64,000 nucleotides of DNA from Tepidimonas sp. UBA997. Its GTDB lineage: Bacteria; Pseudomonadota; Gammaproteobacteria; Burkholderiales; Burkholderiaceae_C. Under the pieces are notes generated by a model that was not told the DNA's origin, did not search any database, and was given only the letters and a program-made list of their open reading frames with translations. The stretch is taken from NCBI GenBank assembly GCA_002291945.1, contig DBAZ01000026.1:1-64000 (forward strand), read 5' to 3'. The translations under genes were made by a program, and so were the position numbers. Positions 35,775-44,580 of this stretch are shown here, in pieces (positions within the stretch are counted from its first letter, which is position 1; every line of letters begins with the position of its first letter).

Positions 35775-37193
35775 ATGAGACATCCTGTGCACACCCACCT
35801 GCAGCCCGAGGTGAATCTGCGCCCCGTCCCCGATGCCTTTTTGCAGGCACTCGAGGCCCGCTTTGGCTCCCACTGCTCCACCGCGCTGGTGGTGCGCGAG
35901 CAGCATGGCCGCGACGAATCGCCCTACACCAACGTGCCGCCACCCGCGGCGGTGGTGTTTGCCGCAACCACCCCCGACGTGGCCGACGCCGTGCGCCTGT
36001 GCGCCGAGCACCGCGTGCCGCTGATTCCCTATGGCGTGGGCTCCTCGCTGGAAGGCCATCTGCTGGCCATACAGGGCGGCATCAGCATCGACGTGAGCCG
36101 CATGAACCGGGTGCTGAGCATCAACGCCGAAGACCTGACGGTCACGGTGCAACCCGGCGTGACGCGCAAGCAACTCAACGAGGCGGTGCGAGACCGGGGG
36201 TTGTTTTTCCCGATCGACCCCGGTGCCGATGCGTCGATCGGCGGCATGGCGGCCACCCGCGCCAGCGGAACGAACGCGGTTCGCTATGGCACCATGCGCG
36301 AGAACGTGCTGGCGCTGGAAGTGGTGACGGCCCAGGGGCGGGTGATCCGCACCGGCACGCGAGCCAAGAAATCGAGCGCGGGCTACGACCTCACGCGGCT
36401 GATGGTGGGCAGCGAAGGCACGCTGGGCGTGTTCACCGAAATCACGCTCAAGCTCTACCCCCTGCCCGAGGCAGTTTCGGCCGCCATCTGCTCGTTCCCG
36501 AGCATCGAAGCGGCGGTGCGCACCACCATTGCCGTCATCCAGATGGGCATACCCATCGCCCGCTGCGAATTGCTGGATGCGGCCAGTGTGCGGGCCGTCA
36601 ACGTTCACTCCAAACTGACGCTGCGCGAGGAACCGATGCTGCTGATGGAGTTTCACGGTTCGCCAACCAGCGTGCAGGAACAGGCCGAGTGGGTGCAAGA
36701 GATTGCCCAGGAACACGGGGGGCAGGCGTTTGAATGGGCCACCACCCCGGAGGAGCGCAGCCGTCTCTGGACTGCGCGCCACAACGCCTACTTTGCCGCC
36801 ATCCAGAGCAAGCCGGGCTGCAAGGCCGTGACCACCGACACCTGCGTCCCCATCAGCCGCCTCGCCGATGGCCTGCTCGACGCCGTGGCCGAGGCCGATG
36901 CCGCCGGGCTGCCCTATTTCCTGGTCGGCCATGTGGGTGACGGCAACTTCCACATCGGCTACCTGATCGACCCGAACCAGCCCGAGGAGCGCGAAACCGC
37001 CGAACGCCTGAACCACCAACTCGTCAGCCGCGCCCTGGCACTGGGCGGCACCTGCACCGGCGAGCACGGGGTGGGGCTGCACAAAATGGGGTTTTTGCTG
37101 GCCGAAGCGGGGGCAGACACCATCGACATGATGCGCGCCATCAAGCAGGCGCTGGACCCGGATCACATCCTCAACCCGGGCAAGATTTTCTGA
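35775..37193 (+). CDS. FAD-linked oxidase, D-lactate dehydrogenase (cytochrome)/GlcD type
   Basis: A 472-residue flavoenzyme. The FAD_binding_4 domain (~50-190) includes PYGVGSSLEGHLLAIQGGIS, VQPGVTRKQLNEAV and DPGADASIGGMAATRASGTN; the oxidase C-terminal domain (~230-470) ends with GHVGDGNFHIGYL and TCTGEHGVGLHKMGFL. Such enzymes oxidise D-lactate or D-2-hydroxyacids and pass electrons to cytochrome c or quinone. As a single polypeptide without GlcE/F partners, the DLD type is favoured. A PAS-GGDEF-EAL gene begins 6 bases after its stop. Confidence 0.9.
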   Translation: MRHPVHTHLQPEVNLRPVPDAFLQALEARFGSHCSTALVVREQHGRDESPYTNVPPPAAVVFAATTPDVADAVRLCAEHRVPLIPYGVGSSLEGHLLAIQGGISIDVSRMNRVLSINAEDLTVTVQPGVTRKQLNEAVRDRGLFFPIDPGADASIGGMAATRASGTNAVRYGTMRENVLALEVVTAQGRVIRTGTRAKKSSAGYDLTRLMVGSEGTLGVFTEITLKLYPLPEAVSAAICSFPSIEAAVRTTIAVIQMGIPIARCELLDAASVRAVNVHSKLTLREEPMLLMEFHGSPTSVQEQAEWVQEIAQEHGGQAFEWATTPEERSRLWTARHNAYFAAIQSKPGCKAVTTDTCVPISRLADGLLDAVAEADAAGLPYFLVGHVGDGNFHIGYLIDPNQPEERETAERLNHQLVSRALALGGTCTGEHGVGLHKMGFLLAEAGADTIDMMRAIKQALDPDHILNPGKIF

Positions 37194-37199
37194 ATCACC

Positions 37200-40100
37200 A
37201 TGGCGGCGAACACTCCCAACTCCCCGCATTGGCTCAGCGGCTCGTCGTTGGCGCTGACCATCGCGCTGGTTTATGCCGTTTTCGGTGCGCTGTGGATACT
37301 GCTGTCCGACACCTTGCTGGACTGGCTGCTGCAGGATCGCGAGCTGCTACGGAATCAGGATCTGTTGCTGGCTGCCAACACCGTGAAAAGCTGGGTCTTC
37401 GTTGTGGGGAGTACCCTGCTGATCTTTGGGGTGGCGGCACGCTTGAACCGCCAGGCAAACCAGCCACCGCACACCTCCGTCTGGCGCGGTGGTGCCCCTT
37501 GGTTGGCGCTGGGTACCATCTCGCTGTTGATCGTGGCGACCATCCTGACCAGCATCGTCTATACGTGGAATCAGCAACACCAGCAGTTGCAGCGCCTCAT
37601 GCAGGCCAGCGCCCAAGGCATGGGGCAACGGCTGGCCGACTGGCACCAAGAGCGACTGACCACCGCCCGGCAAATCGAAAAGCGCCCACAAATGGCAAGG
37701 CTGTGGCTGCAATACCGGCAACAGCCCGAACCGGCAACCTTGTCGGCCTTGGTGCAGACGCTCAACATCTACTTGGTCTTCCAGGACGTGAAGGGCGTGA
37801 GCCTGCTCGACGCCAACGGGGCCGTGGTGTATTCGACCAGCAAAGCCGAACCGCTGGGCTTGCCCAGCCCCGACTTGCTGCGCCTGCCGCAGCGCTTACT
37901 CGAGCGCGAAGCCGGTTGGCTGGGGCCCGTGCCCGGCCCTGGTGGCACGTTGCGGCTCGACTATTTCGGCTGGGTTGCGCCGGACTCCGACACGCCGGCG
38001 CTGTTGCTGATCCACGTCGATGCCGGGAGCATCCTGCTCGATGTGCTGGACGACTGGCCCGCCCTCGAAGCAACCGGCCGAGCCCGGCTGCGACCGGGGC
38101 CTGCGCCTGCGCCACCTTGGCTGCAAGTCCCGGCGTCCGATGCCGGTGGTGCGCACGCAACGCACAAGCATGTGCTGGCCGTGACCTACCCGATCACCGG
38201 AACCGATTGGTTGTTGGAGCTCGAGGTTGACACCCGCCCCATCTGGGCCCAGGTGCTGCGCCAGGGTGGCCTGTTCACCCTGGCTGGGCTGCTGGGCATT
38301 TTCAGCGCCTTTGTGGTGGCCTACCTGCTGCTGCAACGGCGGGTTTTGGCCGAGCGCGAAGTGACCTTGGCGGGCTTGCATGACTCGCAGGCGCAGCTCA
38401 GTGCCAGTGAATCGCGTTACCGTGCGCTGGCCGAAAACGCTGCCGACGTGGTCTGGCTGATGGAGTTGCCAAGCCAGCGGTTTGTCTTTGTCAGCCCTTC
38501 GGTGGAGCGCATGCTGGGCTACACGCCGCAGGCATTGATGGAGCTGCCCAGAGAGGCCTTGCTCACCCCCGACTCGCTACGCGCATGCCAAACCTTGCTG
38601 GCGACGAACATCGCGCGTTGTCTGGCGGGCGATGCTTCAGCCGAGCAGGCGGTGATCGAGCTGGAGCATGTTCATCGCGAAGGCCATACCGTCTGGGGCG
38701 AGATTTCTGCCCAGTTGATCGTCGATGCATCCGGCCAACCGATTCAGATTCAAGGGGTGACGCGCGATCTGACCGAGCGTCACCGCACGGAGCACCAGAT
38801 CCGGATGCTGTCGCAGGCCACCGAGCAAAGTCCGGCGTCGGTCATCATCACCAATGCGCGGGGCCTGATCGAGTATGTCAACCCGGCCTTTGAGCGCATG
38901 AGTGGCTACGACCGCCGTGAAGTGCTCGGGCGCAACCCACGCCTGCTGCAATCCGGACGCACGACGCGGGACACCTACCGCCGCATGTGGGACGCCCTGG
39001 CCCAGGGGCAGCCCTGGCACGGGGAACTGGTCAACCGGCGCAAGAACGGGGAGTTTTATTTGCAGTCGGTCACGATTGCCCCCTTGCGCAACGAACGCCA
39101 GGACGTGGTGCAGTACGTCTCGGTGCAGATGGACATCACCGCGCAGCGTGCGGCTGAAGATCGGCTGGAATTGCTGGCCTGGTTCGACCCCCTGACCGGC
39201 CTGCCCAACCGGCGGCGGCTGGTGGAAGACATCACCCAGGCCCTGGCGGCCGCCACGGCCGGGAATGACCATCTGGGCCTGGTCATCTTGAACGTGGACC
39301 GGTTCAAAGCCATCAACGATGCCCTGGGTCGTGCCTCGGGGGATCAGGTGCTGCAAGCCGTGGGGGATCGGTTGCGCCCGCTGATCCACGCAGGCGTCAT
39401 GCTGGCGCATCTGAACAGCGACGAATTCGGCCTGCTGATGCCCGCGCTCGGCCCCGACGTGAACCTGGCCAACGACCGACTGCTGCAGCGTGCCGAGGCC
39501 ATCCACCGGCTGCTGGAAGCGCCTTTGCAGATGCCGACCACTACCCTGGCGGTCACCCTGAGCATCGGCATCACCTTATTGGGCACCACCCCGAATGACA
39601 GCGCTGGGGAAGCCCTGCGCCGCGCCGACACCGCCCTTCACCGCGCCAAAGAAGCCGGTGGGCACCAGACCGCCTTCTTCGATGCCGACATGGGGCAGCT
39701 CGCCTCGGAACGTTTCGCGATCGAACAGGACTTGCGGCGCGGCATCGAGGCCGGTGAACTCAGGCTGTTCCTGCAGCCCCAGGTCAACAATCAGCGTCAA
39801 CTGGTGGGCGCGGAAGCGCTGGTGCGCTGGCAGCACCCCGACAAGGGCCTGATCAGCCCGGCCCTGTTCGTCCCGGTGGCCGAAACCTCAGGGCTGATCG
39901 GGCCGCTCGGTCTGTGGGTGCTCAAGGAAGTCTGCCGCCTGCTCGCCGAGTTGCAGCAGGCCGGTCGGCGCTTGCCGATTGCGGTCAACATCAGTCCGCG
40001 TCAGTTCCATCAAGTGGATTTTGGCGTCAACCTGTTGCAGTTGCTGGAAGCAACCGGCGCACCCCCCGGCGATCTGGTGCTGGAAATCACCGAAGGCGTG

Positions 40101-40472
40101 GTGCTGCGGGAAGTGGACTCGGTGGTGCAGCGCATGCATGAACTCACCCGCCACGGCATCCGTTTCTCGATCGACGACTTCGGTACCGGGTATTCGTCGC
40201 TGTCCTACCTCAAGCGCCTGCCTATCCACGAACTGAAGATCGACCGCAGCTTTGTCCAGGATGCTCCCTCCAGCCCCAATGATGCAACCTTGGTGGAAGC
40301 CATCCTGTCGGTGGCAAAGCACATGCAATTGAACGTGGTGGCCGAAGGCGTGGAAACCGAGGCACAAGCCGAGTTTCTGACGCAGCGTGCGCAACTGATT
40401 CAGCAAGGCTACCTGCACGGGCGGCCCGAGCCTGCCGAAGCGCTCATCCAGCGCTGGCTGGCGGGTCAGTGA
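37200..40472 (+). CDS. membrane PAS-GGDEF-EAL sensor phosphodiesterase (GGDEF degenerate)
   Basis: A 1090-residue cyclic-di-GMP signalling protein. Helices at ~18-40, 62-80 and 98-120 precede a periplasmic Cache-like sensor (~125-345), followed by a helix at ~350-377. Two PAS domains (~400-525, 535-650) lead to a GGDEF domain whose signature reads NSDEF instead of GGDEF, so cyclase activity is unlikely. The EAL domain (~845-1085) is intact: AEALVRWQHPDKG, NISPRQF, LEITEGV, IDDFGTGYSSLSYLKRLPIH, VAEGVET. Hydrolysis of c-di-GMP is the likely output. It follows the DLD gene by 6 bases and its 3' end overlaps a convergent gene by 29 bases. Confidence 0.92.
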   Translation: MAANTPNSPHWLSGSSLALTIALVYAVFGALWILLSDTLLDWLLQDRELLRNQDLLLAANTVKSWVFVVGSTLLIFGVAARLNRQANQPPHTSVWRGGAPWLALGTISLLIVATILTSIVYTWNQQHQQLQRLMQASAQGMGQRLADWHQERLTTARQIEKRPQMARLWLQYRQQPEPATLSALVQTLNIYLVFQDVKGVSLLDANGAVVYSTSKAEPLGLPSPDLLRLPQRLLEREAGWLGPVPGPGGTLRLDYFGWVAPDSDTPALLLIHVDAGSILLDVLDDWPALEATGRARLRPGPAPAPPWLQVPASDAGGAHATHKHVLAVTYPITGTDWLLELEVDTRPIWAQVLRQGGLFTLAGLLGIFSAFVVAYLLLQRRVLAEREVTLAGLHDSQAQLSASESRYRALAENAADVVWLMELPSQRFVFVSPSVERMLGYTPQALMELPREALLTPDSLRACQTLLATNIARCLAGDASAEQAVIELEHVHREGHTVWGEISAQLIVDASGQPIQIQGVTRDLTERHRTEHQIRMLSQATEQSPASVIITNARGLIEYVNPAFERMSGYDRREVLGRNPRLLQSGRTTRDTYRRMWDALAQGQPWHGELVNRRKNGEFYLQSVTIAPLRNERQDVVQYVSVQMDITAQRAAEDRLELLAWFDPLTGLPNRRRLVEDITQALAAATAGNDHLGLVILNVDRFKAINDALGRASGDQVLQAVGDRLRPLIHAGVMLAHLNSDEFGLLMPALGPDVNLANDRLLQRAEAIHRLLEAPLQMPTTTLAVTLSIGITLLGTTPNDSAGEALRRADTALHRAKEAGGHQTAFFDADMGQLASERFAIEQDLRRGIEAGELRLFLQPQVNNQRQLVGAEALVRWQHPDKGLISPALFVPVAETSGLIGPLGLWVLKEVCRLLAELQQAGRRLPIAVNISPRQFHQVDFGVNLLQLLEATGAPPGDLVLEITEGVVLREVDSVVQRMHELTRHGIRFSIDDFGTGYSSLSYLKRLPIHELKIDRSFVQDAPSSPNDATLVEAILSVAKHMQLNVVAEGVETEAQAEFLTQRAQLIQQGYLHGRPEPAEALIQRWLAGQ

Positions 40473-41217
40473 CGTCGTCGCTCAGGCGCATCTGGTACAC
40501 CCACACCGTTCGGCCGTCCGGACAAGTCCAGGTGCTGGTCGGCACCTCGTCAGGGACGGCAAACTCCAGACTGACCAGCCAAGCACCGGGTGACAATTCG
40601 GCCCGGGCTTTGGTCATGGCCTGTTCCATGGTTTCCGGGCGCTGGAACACGTACACCAAGTCGTAATCGCCCCAGGAATGCGCCCACATATTGCCCCGCC
40701 GGATGTGCGCCGTAGGGCAGCGCAGGCGTGAAAGCCAGACCAGTGGCCAACTGCTTTCGACGCCGAACAAGCGCGCATCCGGGTAGGCCTGTTCCAGGGC
40801 CTTGAGGCCATCACCCGCACCCGAGCCCACGTCCAGGATACGCCCCATGGGCGGCAGCGGGGCCACTTCGCGCAGGCCGTCCAGAGCCTCGGAGGGGGTT
40901 GGGAACAACGGCGCATTGCCCCAGGTGCTGGGTGGGTAAAGCATCAGCACCAGGAGCGCCACACCGAGCCACAGGCCCGCAGGCACCTCGGCCAAACCTT
41001 GGGTCAAGGCCCACGACAAGGGAAAGCCCATCGCCATCAGCAAGCGCCGCCAGGGCACTGGCTGCAACCAGGCACAGACGGCCCCCCAAAGCACGGCAGC
41101 CAGCAACGCCCGACTTTCTACCGTACCCACGGCCAGCAGCGCCATGAAAACCGCCCAGGCGCTCAGCCACACTCCCAGAGCGGGGAGGGGCCACGGCACA
41201 TTCAGCCAGCGTTTCAT
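40444..41217 (-). CDS. membrane-anchored class I SAM-dependent methyltransferase-like protein
   Basis: A 257-residue protein with about four hydrophobic helices in residues 8-95, then a Rossmann methyltransferase domain: GRILDVGSGAGDGLKALEQA is motif I, and YDLVYVFQRPETMEQAM occupies the motif IV area. The substrate is unknown; conserved neighbours of parB with this layout are frequent in Burkholderiales as far as I know. The start is the ATG at 41217, 13 bases after parB. It may be the last gene of the mnmG-rsmG-parAB block. Confidence 0.82.
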   Translation of the reverse strand: MKRWLNVPWPLPALGVWLSAWAVFMALLAVGTVESRALLAAVLWGAVCAWLQPVPWRRLLMAMGFPLSWALTQGLAEVPAGLWLGVALLVLMLYPPSTWGNAPLFPTPSEALDGLREVAPLPPMGRILDVGSGAGDGLKALEQAYPDARLFGVESSWPLVWLSRLRCPTAHIRRGNMWAHSWGDYDLVYVFQRPETMEQAMTKARAELSPGAWLVSLEFAVPDEVPTSTWTCPDGRTVWVYQMRLSDDVTDPPASAG

Positions 41218-41230
41218 CCCATCGGAAGGG

Positions 41231-42208
41231 TCAATGCCCGCGCAGCCGCTCGATCAGCCCATTGAGTGCATCGAGCGAGCCGAATTGTATGGCCAGCTCG
41301 CCCTGCTCCTCCAGGCGGCCGTGGCGCTTGACGCGCTTCTTGACGCGCACCTCGACCGCCGCAGTGAGCAGGTCCGACAACTCCTCTTCCACCCGGCGAA
41401 TGTCGCGTGACTTGTCCTTTTTGGGCTTGAGCGGGGTCAGGGCAAACTCTGCGCCCAGCTTTTTGACCAGCCCTTCGGCTTCGCGCACCGACAGCGACTT
41501 GGCGCTGATCTGGTGCGCCGCCGTGATCTGCGTCGCTTTGTCGAGCGCGAGCAGGGCACGCGCATGGCCCATGTCGATGTCGCCGGCCATCAGCATGGTC
41601 TGCACCGGTTCGGCCAAGTGCAGCAGCCGCAGCAAGTTGCTGGCGGCACTGCGGGAGCGCCCCACCGCCTGCGCCGCTTGTTCGTGAGTGAGTCCAAACT
41701 CACGCACCAGGCGTTGCAGGCCTTGGGCTTCTTCGAGCGGATTGAGGTCTTCGCGCTGAATGTTTTCGATCAGCGCCATGGCGGCGGCGGACTCGTTGGG
41801 CACGTCGCGCACCAGCACCGGCACGCTGTCGAGCCCGGCTAGGCGGGCGGCGCGGAAACGGCGTTCACCGGCTATGATTTCATAGACCGGCCGAGCACCC
41901 CGGGGCACGTCTGGCAAGCCTTGGGCGAGGCACCAGTCGCTCAGGCGGCGCTCCCCTTCGGCGTCGGCCAGGCGGCGCACCAGGATGGGCTGCATGATGC
42001 CTTGGCTGCGTATGCTTTCGGCCAGTTCGTACAGCGCCCCTTCATCCATGCGGGTGCGCGGCTGGTAGATGCCTGGCACCAGATCGGTCAGCGCCAGCGT
42101 GGACGGCAGGTCGCGCTGTGCGCCGTCGAGGCTGGTCGAGTCGTCGAGTTTGGGGCCGAGCAGGGCTTCTAGGCCACGGCCTAGGCCTTTGGTTTTTTTG
42201 TTGACCAT
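41231..42208 (-). CDS. parB: chromosome partitioning protein ParB
   Basis: CTP-dependent parS-binding clamp protein, 325 residues. It starts with KKTKGLGRGLEALLG; the CTP-binding arginine patch is IIAGERRFRAARLAG (~115), the HTH includes LTHEQAAQAVGRSRSAASNL (~165), and a basic linker with a C-terminal dimerisation domain closes the protein (RVKKRVKRHGRLEEQGELAI). The ATG at 42208 is preferred over an in-frame start 21 bases upstream. Two parS-like sites lie in rsmG and mnmG nearby. Confidence 0.97.
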   Translation of the reverse strand: MVNKKTKGLGRGLEALLGPKLDDSTSLDGAQRDLPSTLALTDLVPGIYQPRTRMDEGALYELAESIRSQGIMQPILVRRLADAEGERRLSDWCLAQGLPDVPRGARPVYEIIAGERRFRAARLAGLDSVPVLVRDVPNESAAAMALIENIQREDLNPLEEAQGLQRLVREFGLTHEQAAQAVGRSRSAASNLLRLLHLAEPVQTMLMAGDIDMGHARALLALDKATQITAAHQISAKSLSVREAEGLVKKLGAEFALTPLKPKKDKSRDIRRVEEELSDLLTAAVEVRVKKRVKRHGRLEEQGELAIQFGSLDALNGLIERLRGH

Positions 42209-42259
42209 GTGTTCCTCTTGTCGATGCATGGGTGTGGATTCCTCGGGGCTGGCCTCGGT

Positions 42260-43033
42260 TCATGGCAGCCGGTCGATGCGGCGTACCATTTCGCGGGCAA
42301 AGTCGATGAAGGCCTTGCTGCCCCGCGCTGCTGGGTCAAACACCACACCCGGCAAGCCATAGCTGGGCGCTTCGGCCAGGCGCACGTTGCGCGGAATCAC
42401 GCTGTCAAACACTTTGTCGCCAAAGCGCTCCTTGAGCTGGTCACTGACCTGCTGCTGCAAGGTGATGCGTGGGTCGAACATGACGCGCAGCAGGCCGATG
42501 ACCTTGAGGTCGCGGTTGTGGTTGGCGTGTACCTGCTTGATGGTGTTGACCAGATCGGCCAGCCCTTCGAGCGCGAAGTACTCGCACTGCATGGGCACTA
42601 CCACGCCGTGGGCGGCGCACAGGCCGTTGAGCGTCAGCATGGACAAAGACGGTGGGCAATCGATGAGCACGAAGTCGTAGTCGGCGTCAACGGCGGTGAG
42701 GGCCAGCTTGAGGCGCTTTTCGCGTTGTGGCAATTCGACCAGTTCGACTTCGGCTCCGGCCAGTTCGCGGTTGGCTCCGAGTACGTGGTAGCCGCAGGCG
42801 TCGGCCAGCAGCGCTGCCTGGGCCACGCTGGCTTGGCCCAGCAACACGTCGTAGAGGCTGAGCGCAAGGTCTCGTTTGTTGATACCCGAACCCATGGTGG
42901 CATTGCCCTGCGGGTCCAGATCGACCATCAGCACCCGCTGGCCGACTTTGGCCAGACCGGCGGCCAGATTGACGGTGGTGGTGGTCTTGCCGACGCCGCC
43001 CTTCTGATTCGCGATGCAGAATATTTTTGCCAT
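42260..43033 (-). CDS. parA: chromosome partitioning ATPase ParA
   Basis: Deviant Walker-A ATPase of 257 residues that binds nucleoid DNA and positions ParB-parS complexes. Walker A is IANQKGGVGKTTTTVNLAAG (residues ~7-26); Walker A' and B elements are LMVDLDPQGNATMGSG and DFVLIDCPPSLSMLTLN. Complete and of normal length. It precedes parB by 51 bases. The usual close link to rsmG is interrupted here by an 839-base non-coding region. Confidence 0.97.
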   Translation of the reverse strand: MAKIFCIANQKGGVGKTTTTVNLAAGLAKVGQRVLMVDLDPQGNATMGSGINKRDLALSLYDVLLGQASVAQAALLADACGYHVLGANRELAGAEVELVELPQREKRLKLALTAVDADYDFVLIDCPPSLSMLTLNGLCAAHGVVVPMQCEYFALEGLADLVNTIKQVHANHNRDLKVIGLLRVMFDPRITLQQQVSDQLKERFGDKVFDSVIPRNVRLAEAPSYGLPGVVFDPAARGSKAFIDFAREMVRRIDRLP

Positions 43034-43321
43034 GATGGTGGTGGGTCTCGTTTATCGGGACAAGGCCGGGAACACAAGGGCGGCGCTGACAAAGCTGCCG
43101 CTGTCGGCAACACGGAACACGATGGGTTTCTTTCTGGTTGTGGCTCTGGCTGTGGCTTATGGCCGTCTCGGCTCTGGGTGGGGCGCTGGTGGTGTATGGG
43201 GTGGTGTGTTTTGGCGGGGTAGGCTGTAGGGCCTGAGTTTACGTGCTTTCGCTTGCGGGTCGCTTGCTGGATGGTGTTGCTTGTTTTTTTTGGGCGGGTG
43301 GCTCGTTGCGGGTGGGTGGCT
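43034..43321. other. non-coding leader region upstream of parA
   Basis: First third of the 839-base gap between parA and rsmG. The stretch 43130-43230 is strongly G/T-biased on the plus strand (C/A on the parA strand) and contains several G-runs. No open frame here resembles a protein and I could not pick a convincing parA promoter. It ends where the first foldback repeat begins. Confidence 0.6.
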
Positions 43322-43557
43322 CAAGGTGTGTGTGCCCAAGCGCTGGCGCTTCTACGAGGTGGCCGGTGCCAAGCACCGGCTCCCCTGCGATGCTCGACGC
43401 CGTGGCTGCGCGGCGGAACTCGCTTCGTTCGCTGGCGCTCACTGCGCTCAAACAGCCGCCGCGAGTCAGTTCACGAAGCGCGCCAAGCGCGCAGCCACGG
43501 CCTCTGCGCTTCTCGGCACCTCGCAAGGCGCACCAGCACTTGGGCACACACACCTTG
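43322..43557. repeat. foldback repeat element 1 (236 bp)
   Basis: Outer arms CAAGGTGTGTGTGCCCAAG (43322-43340) and its exact complement (43539-43557) bound the element; the next ~35 bases inward also pair imperfectly. Middle arms GCCGTGGCTGCGCG (43399-43412) and its complement (43488-43501) bracket a 74-bp core at 43408-43481. A small hairpin, GCCGGTGC/GCACCGGC, sits in the left arm. The core itself is flanked by GCGCGGCGG and CCGCCGCG. The whole can fold into one long cruciform. Open frames across it are by-products of the symmetry. Confidence 0.85.
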
Positions 43558-43617
43558 GCTGAAGCACGGTAGGCGCACCACCGAGGTGCCCCATGCCCTC
43601 TTGCTTCAGTGCCCCAC

Positions 43618-43655
43618 ACCGGCTTGCTTTGTAGCCCCTATACCGGCTTGCTTTG
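43618..43655 (+). repeat. short direct repeat between the foldback elements
   Basis: ACCGGCTTGCTTTG occurs at 43618-43631 and again at 43642-43655, a 24-base period. The second copy abuts the outer left arm of foldback element 2. It may record a slippage or insertion event. Confidence 0.8.
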
Positions 43656-43888
43656 CTGCGGCAGGCCTGAGCCAGCAGGGCGATTTTCCGGGGTGGCTTT
43701 TTTGCCCGGCTGCGGGCTGGGCGCACGATAAGTGCGCTTCGTCAACTGACTCGCGGCGGCTGTTTGAGCGCAGTGAGCGCCAGCGAACGAAGCGAGTTCC
43801 GCCGCGCCAGCCCGCAGCCGGGCAAAAAAGCGAAGTCGGCAAAGCCGACCAGCACGGATGAGCCTTGTTGGCTCAGGCCTGCCGCAGC
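43655..43888. repeat. foldback repeat element 2 (234 bp), overlapping the rsmG 3' end
   Basis: Three nested sets of arms: outer GCTGCGGCAGGCCTGAGCCA (43655-43674) with its complement at 43869-43888; middle 25-bp perfect arms at 43696-43720 and 43807-43831 (starting GCTTTTTTGCCCGG); and the 74-bp core at 43734-43807 in the opposite orientation to element 1, with one mismatch. The outer right arm is the last codons of rsmG plus its stop, so the left arm is an inverted copy of the rsmG end. GTCGGC-AAA-GCCGAC (43834-43848) is a further small hairpin. The structure could terminate rsmG transcription. Confidence 0.85.
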
Positions 43889-44580
43889 ACACCAACAAAA
43901 CCCGGCAACACCTCCGCATCCAAACCAGAACGCCGCATCCAGACCAAGCAGCGCTCCGCCCCCAACCCCGGCACCGCCAGCGGTTCCACGTGAAACACTT
44001 CCACCCCAGCAGGCAAAGCCCGCATCTCATCCACCGGCTGCTTACCCTTCATCGCCAGCCACACCCCACGCGCTGCCAACGCGCCCGCCGACCACTGCGT
44101 GAAATCAGCCAAGGATGCAAAAGCCCGCGACGTGATCACATCAAAAACTTGCGTCAACGACTCCACCCGGGCATGAATACCTTGCAAGTTGGGCAGTCGC
44201 AAAGCAGCCGCCACCTGCTGGATGAACAGCGCCTTTTTCGCCACCGTATCGACGCAGCTCACCTCCAGCTCCGGGCACGTGATCGCCAGCACCACGCCTG
44301 GCAAACCAGCACCCGACCCGACATCCAGCAAGCGGGGCCGAGCCAAGCAACGATGCTGCAGGTGTGCCTGCAAAGACCGAACCACGGCCAGACTGTCCAG
44401 CAGGTGGTGCGTCAGCATCTCGTCGGGGTCGCGAAGCGCCGTCAGGTTATAGACGCGATTCCATTTCGCGATCCAGTCGAGGTAGCCCAGCAAGGACTCC
44501 AATTGGGACTCGGTCAGGGCCAAGCCCAGCGCCTCTGCGCCGGCTCGCAAACCCACCGCCTGAGGATGCGGCACCCCCAT
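43873..44580 (-). CDS. rsmG: 16S rRNA m7G527 methyltransferase RsmG (GidB)
   Basis: SAM-dependent rRNA methyltransferase of 235 residues. YLDWIAKWNRVYNLTALRDP and HHLLDSL precede motif I LLDVGSGAGLPGVVLAI; SCVDTVAKKALFIQQV and VITSRAFASLADF follow. The start ATG at 44580 overlaps the mnmG stop (ATGA), so the two are coupled. The C-terminal ~50 residues are encoded by DNA that contains a parS-like site (43982-43997) and the arm of a foldback repeat. Confidence 0.96.
   Translation of the reverse strand: MGVPHPQAVGLRAGAEALGLALTESQLESLLGYLDWIAKWNRVYNLTALRDPDEMLTHHLLDSLAVVRSLQAHLQHRCLARPRLLDVGSGAGLPGVVLAITCPELEVSCVDTVAKKALFIQQVAAALRLPNLQGIHARVESLTQVFDVITSRAFASLADFTQWSAGALAARGVWLAMKGKQPVDEMRALPAGVEVFHVEPLAVPGLGAERCLVWMRRSGLDAEVLPGFVGVLRQA
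43982..43997. other. parS: parS-like site inside rsmG
   Basis: GGTTCCACGTGAAACA matches the parS consensus TGTTTCACGTGAAACA at 14 of 16 positions and keeps the central CACGTG. It lies in the rsmG coding region about 1 kb from parA. A ParB nucleation site is likely though weaker than the one in mnmG. Confidence 0.75.

Noticed and set aside
43130..43230. Possible G-quadruplex region upstream of parA
   Set aside because: G-runs are present but separated by loops of 14 or more bases, too long for a confident call.
43239..43861. Several open frames in both directions between parA and rsmG
   Set aside because: They run through inverted repeats and have low-complexity translations with no family resemblance; the DNA structure explains them.
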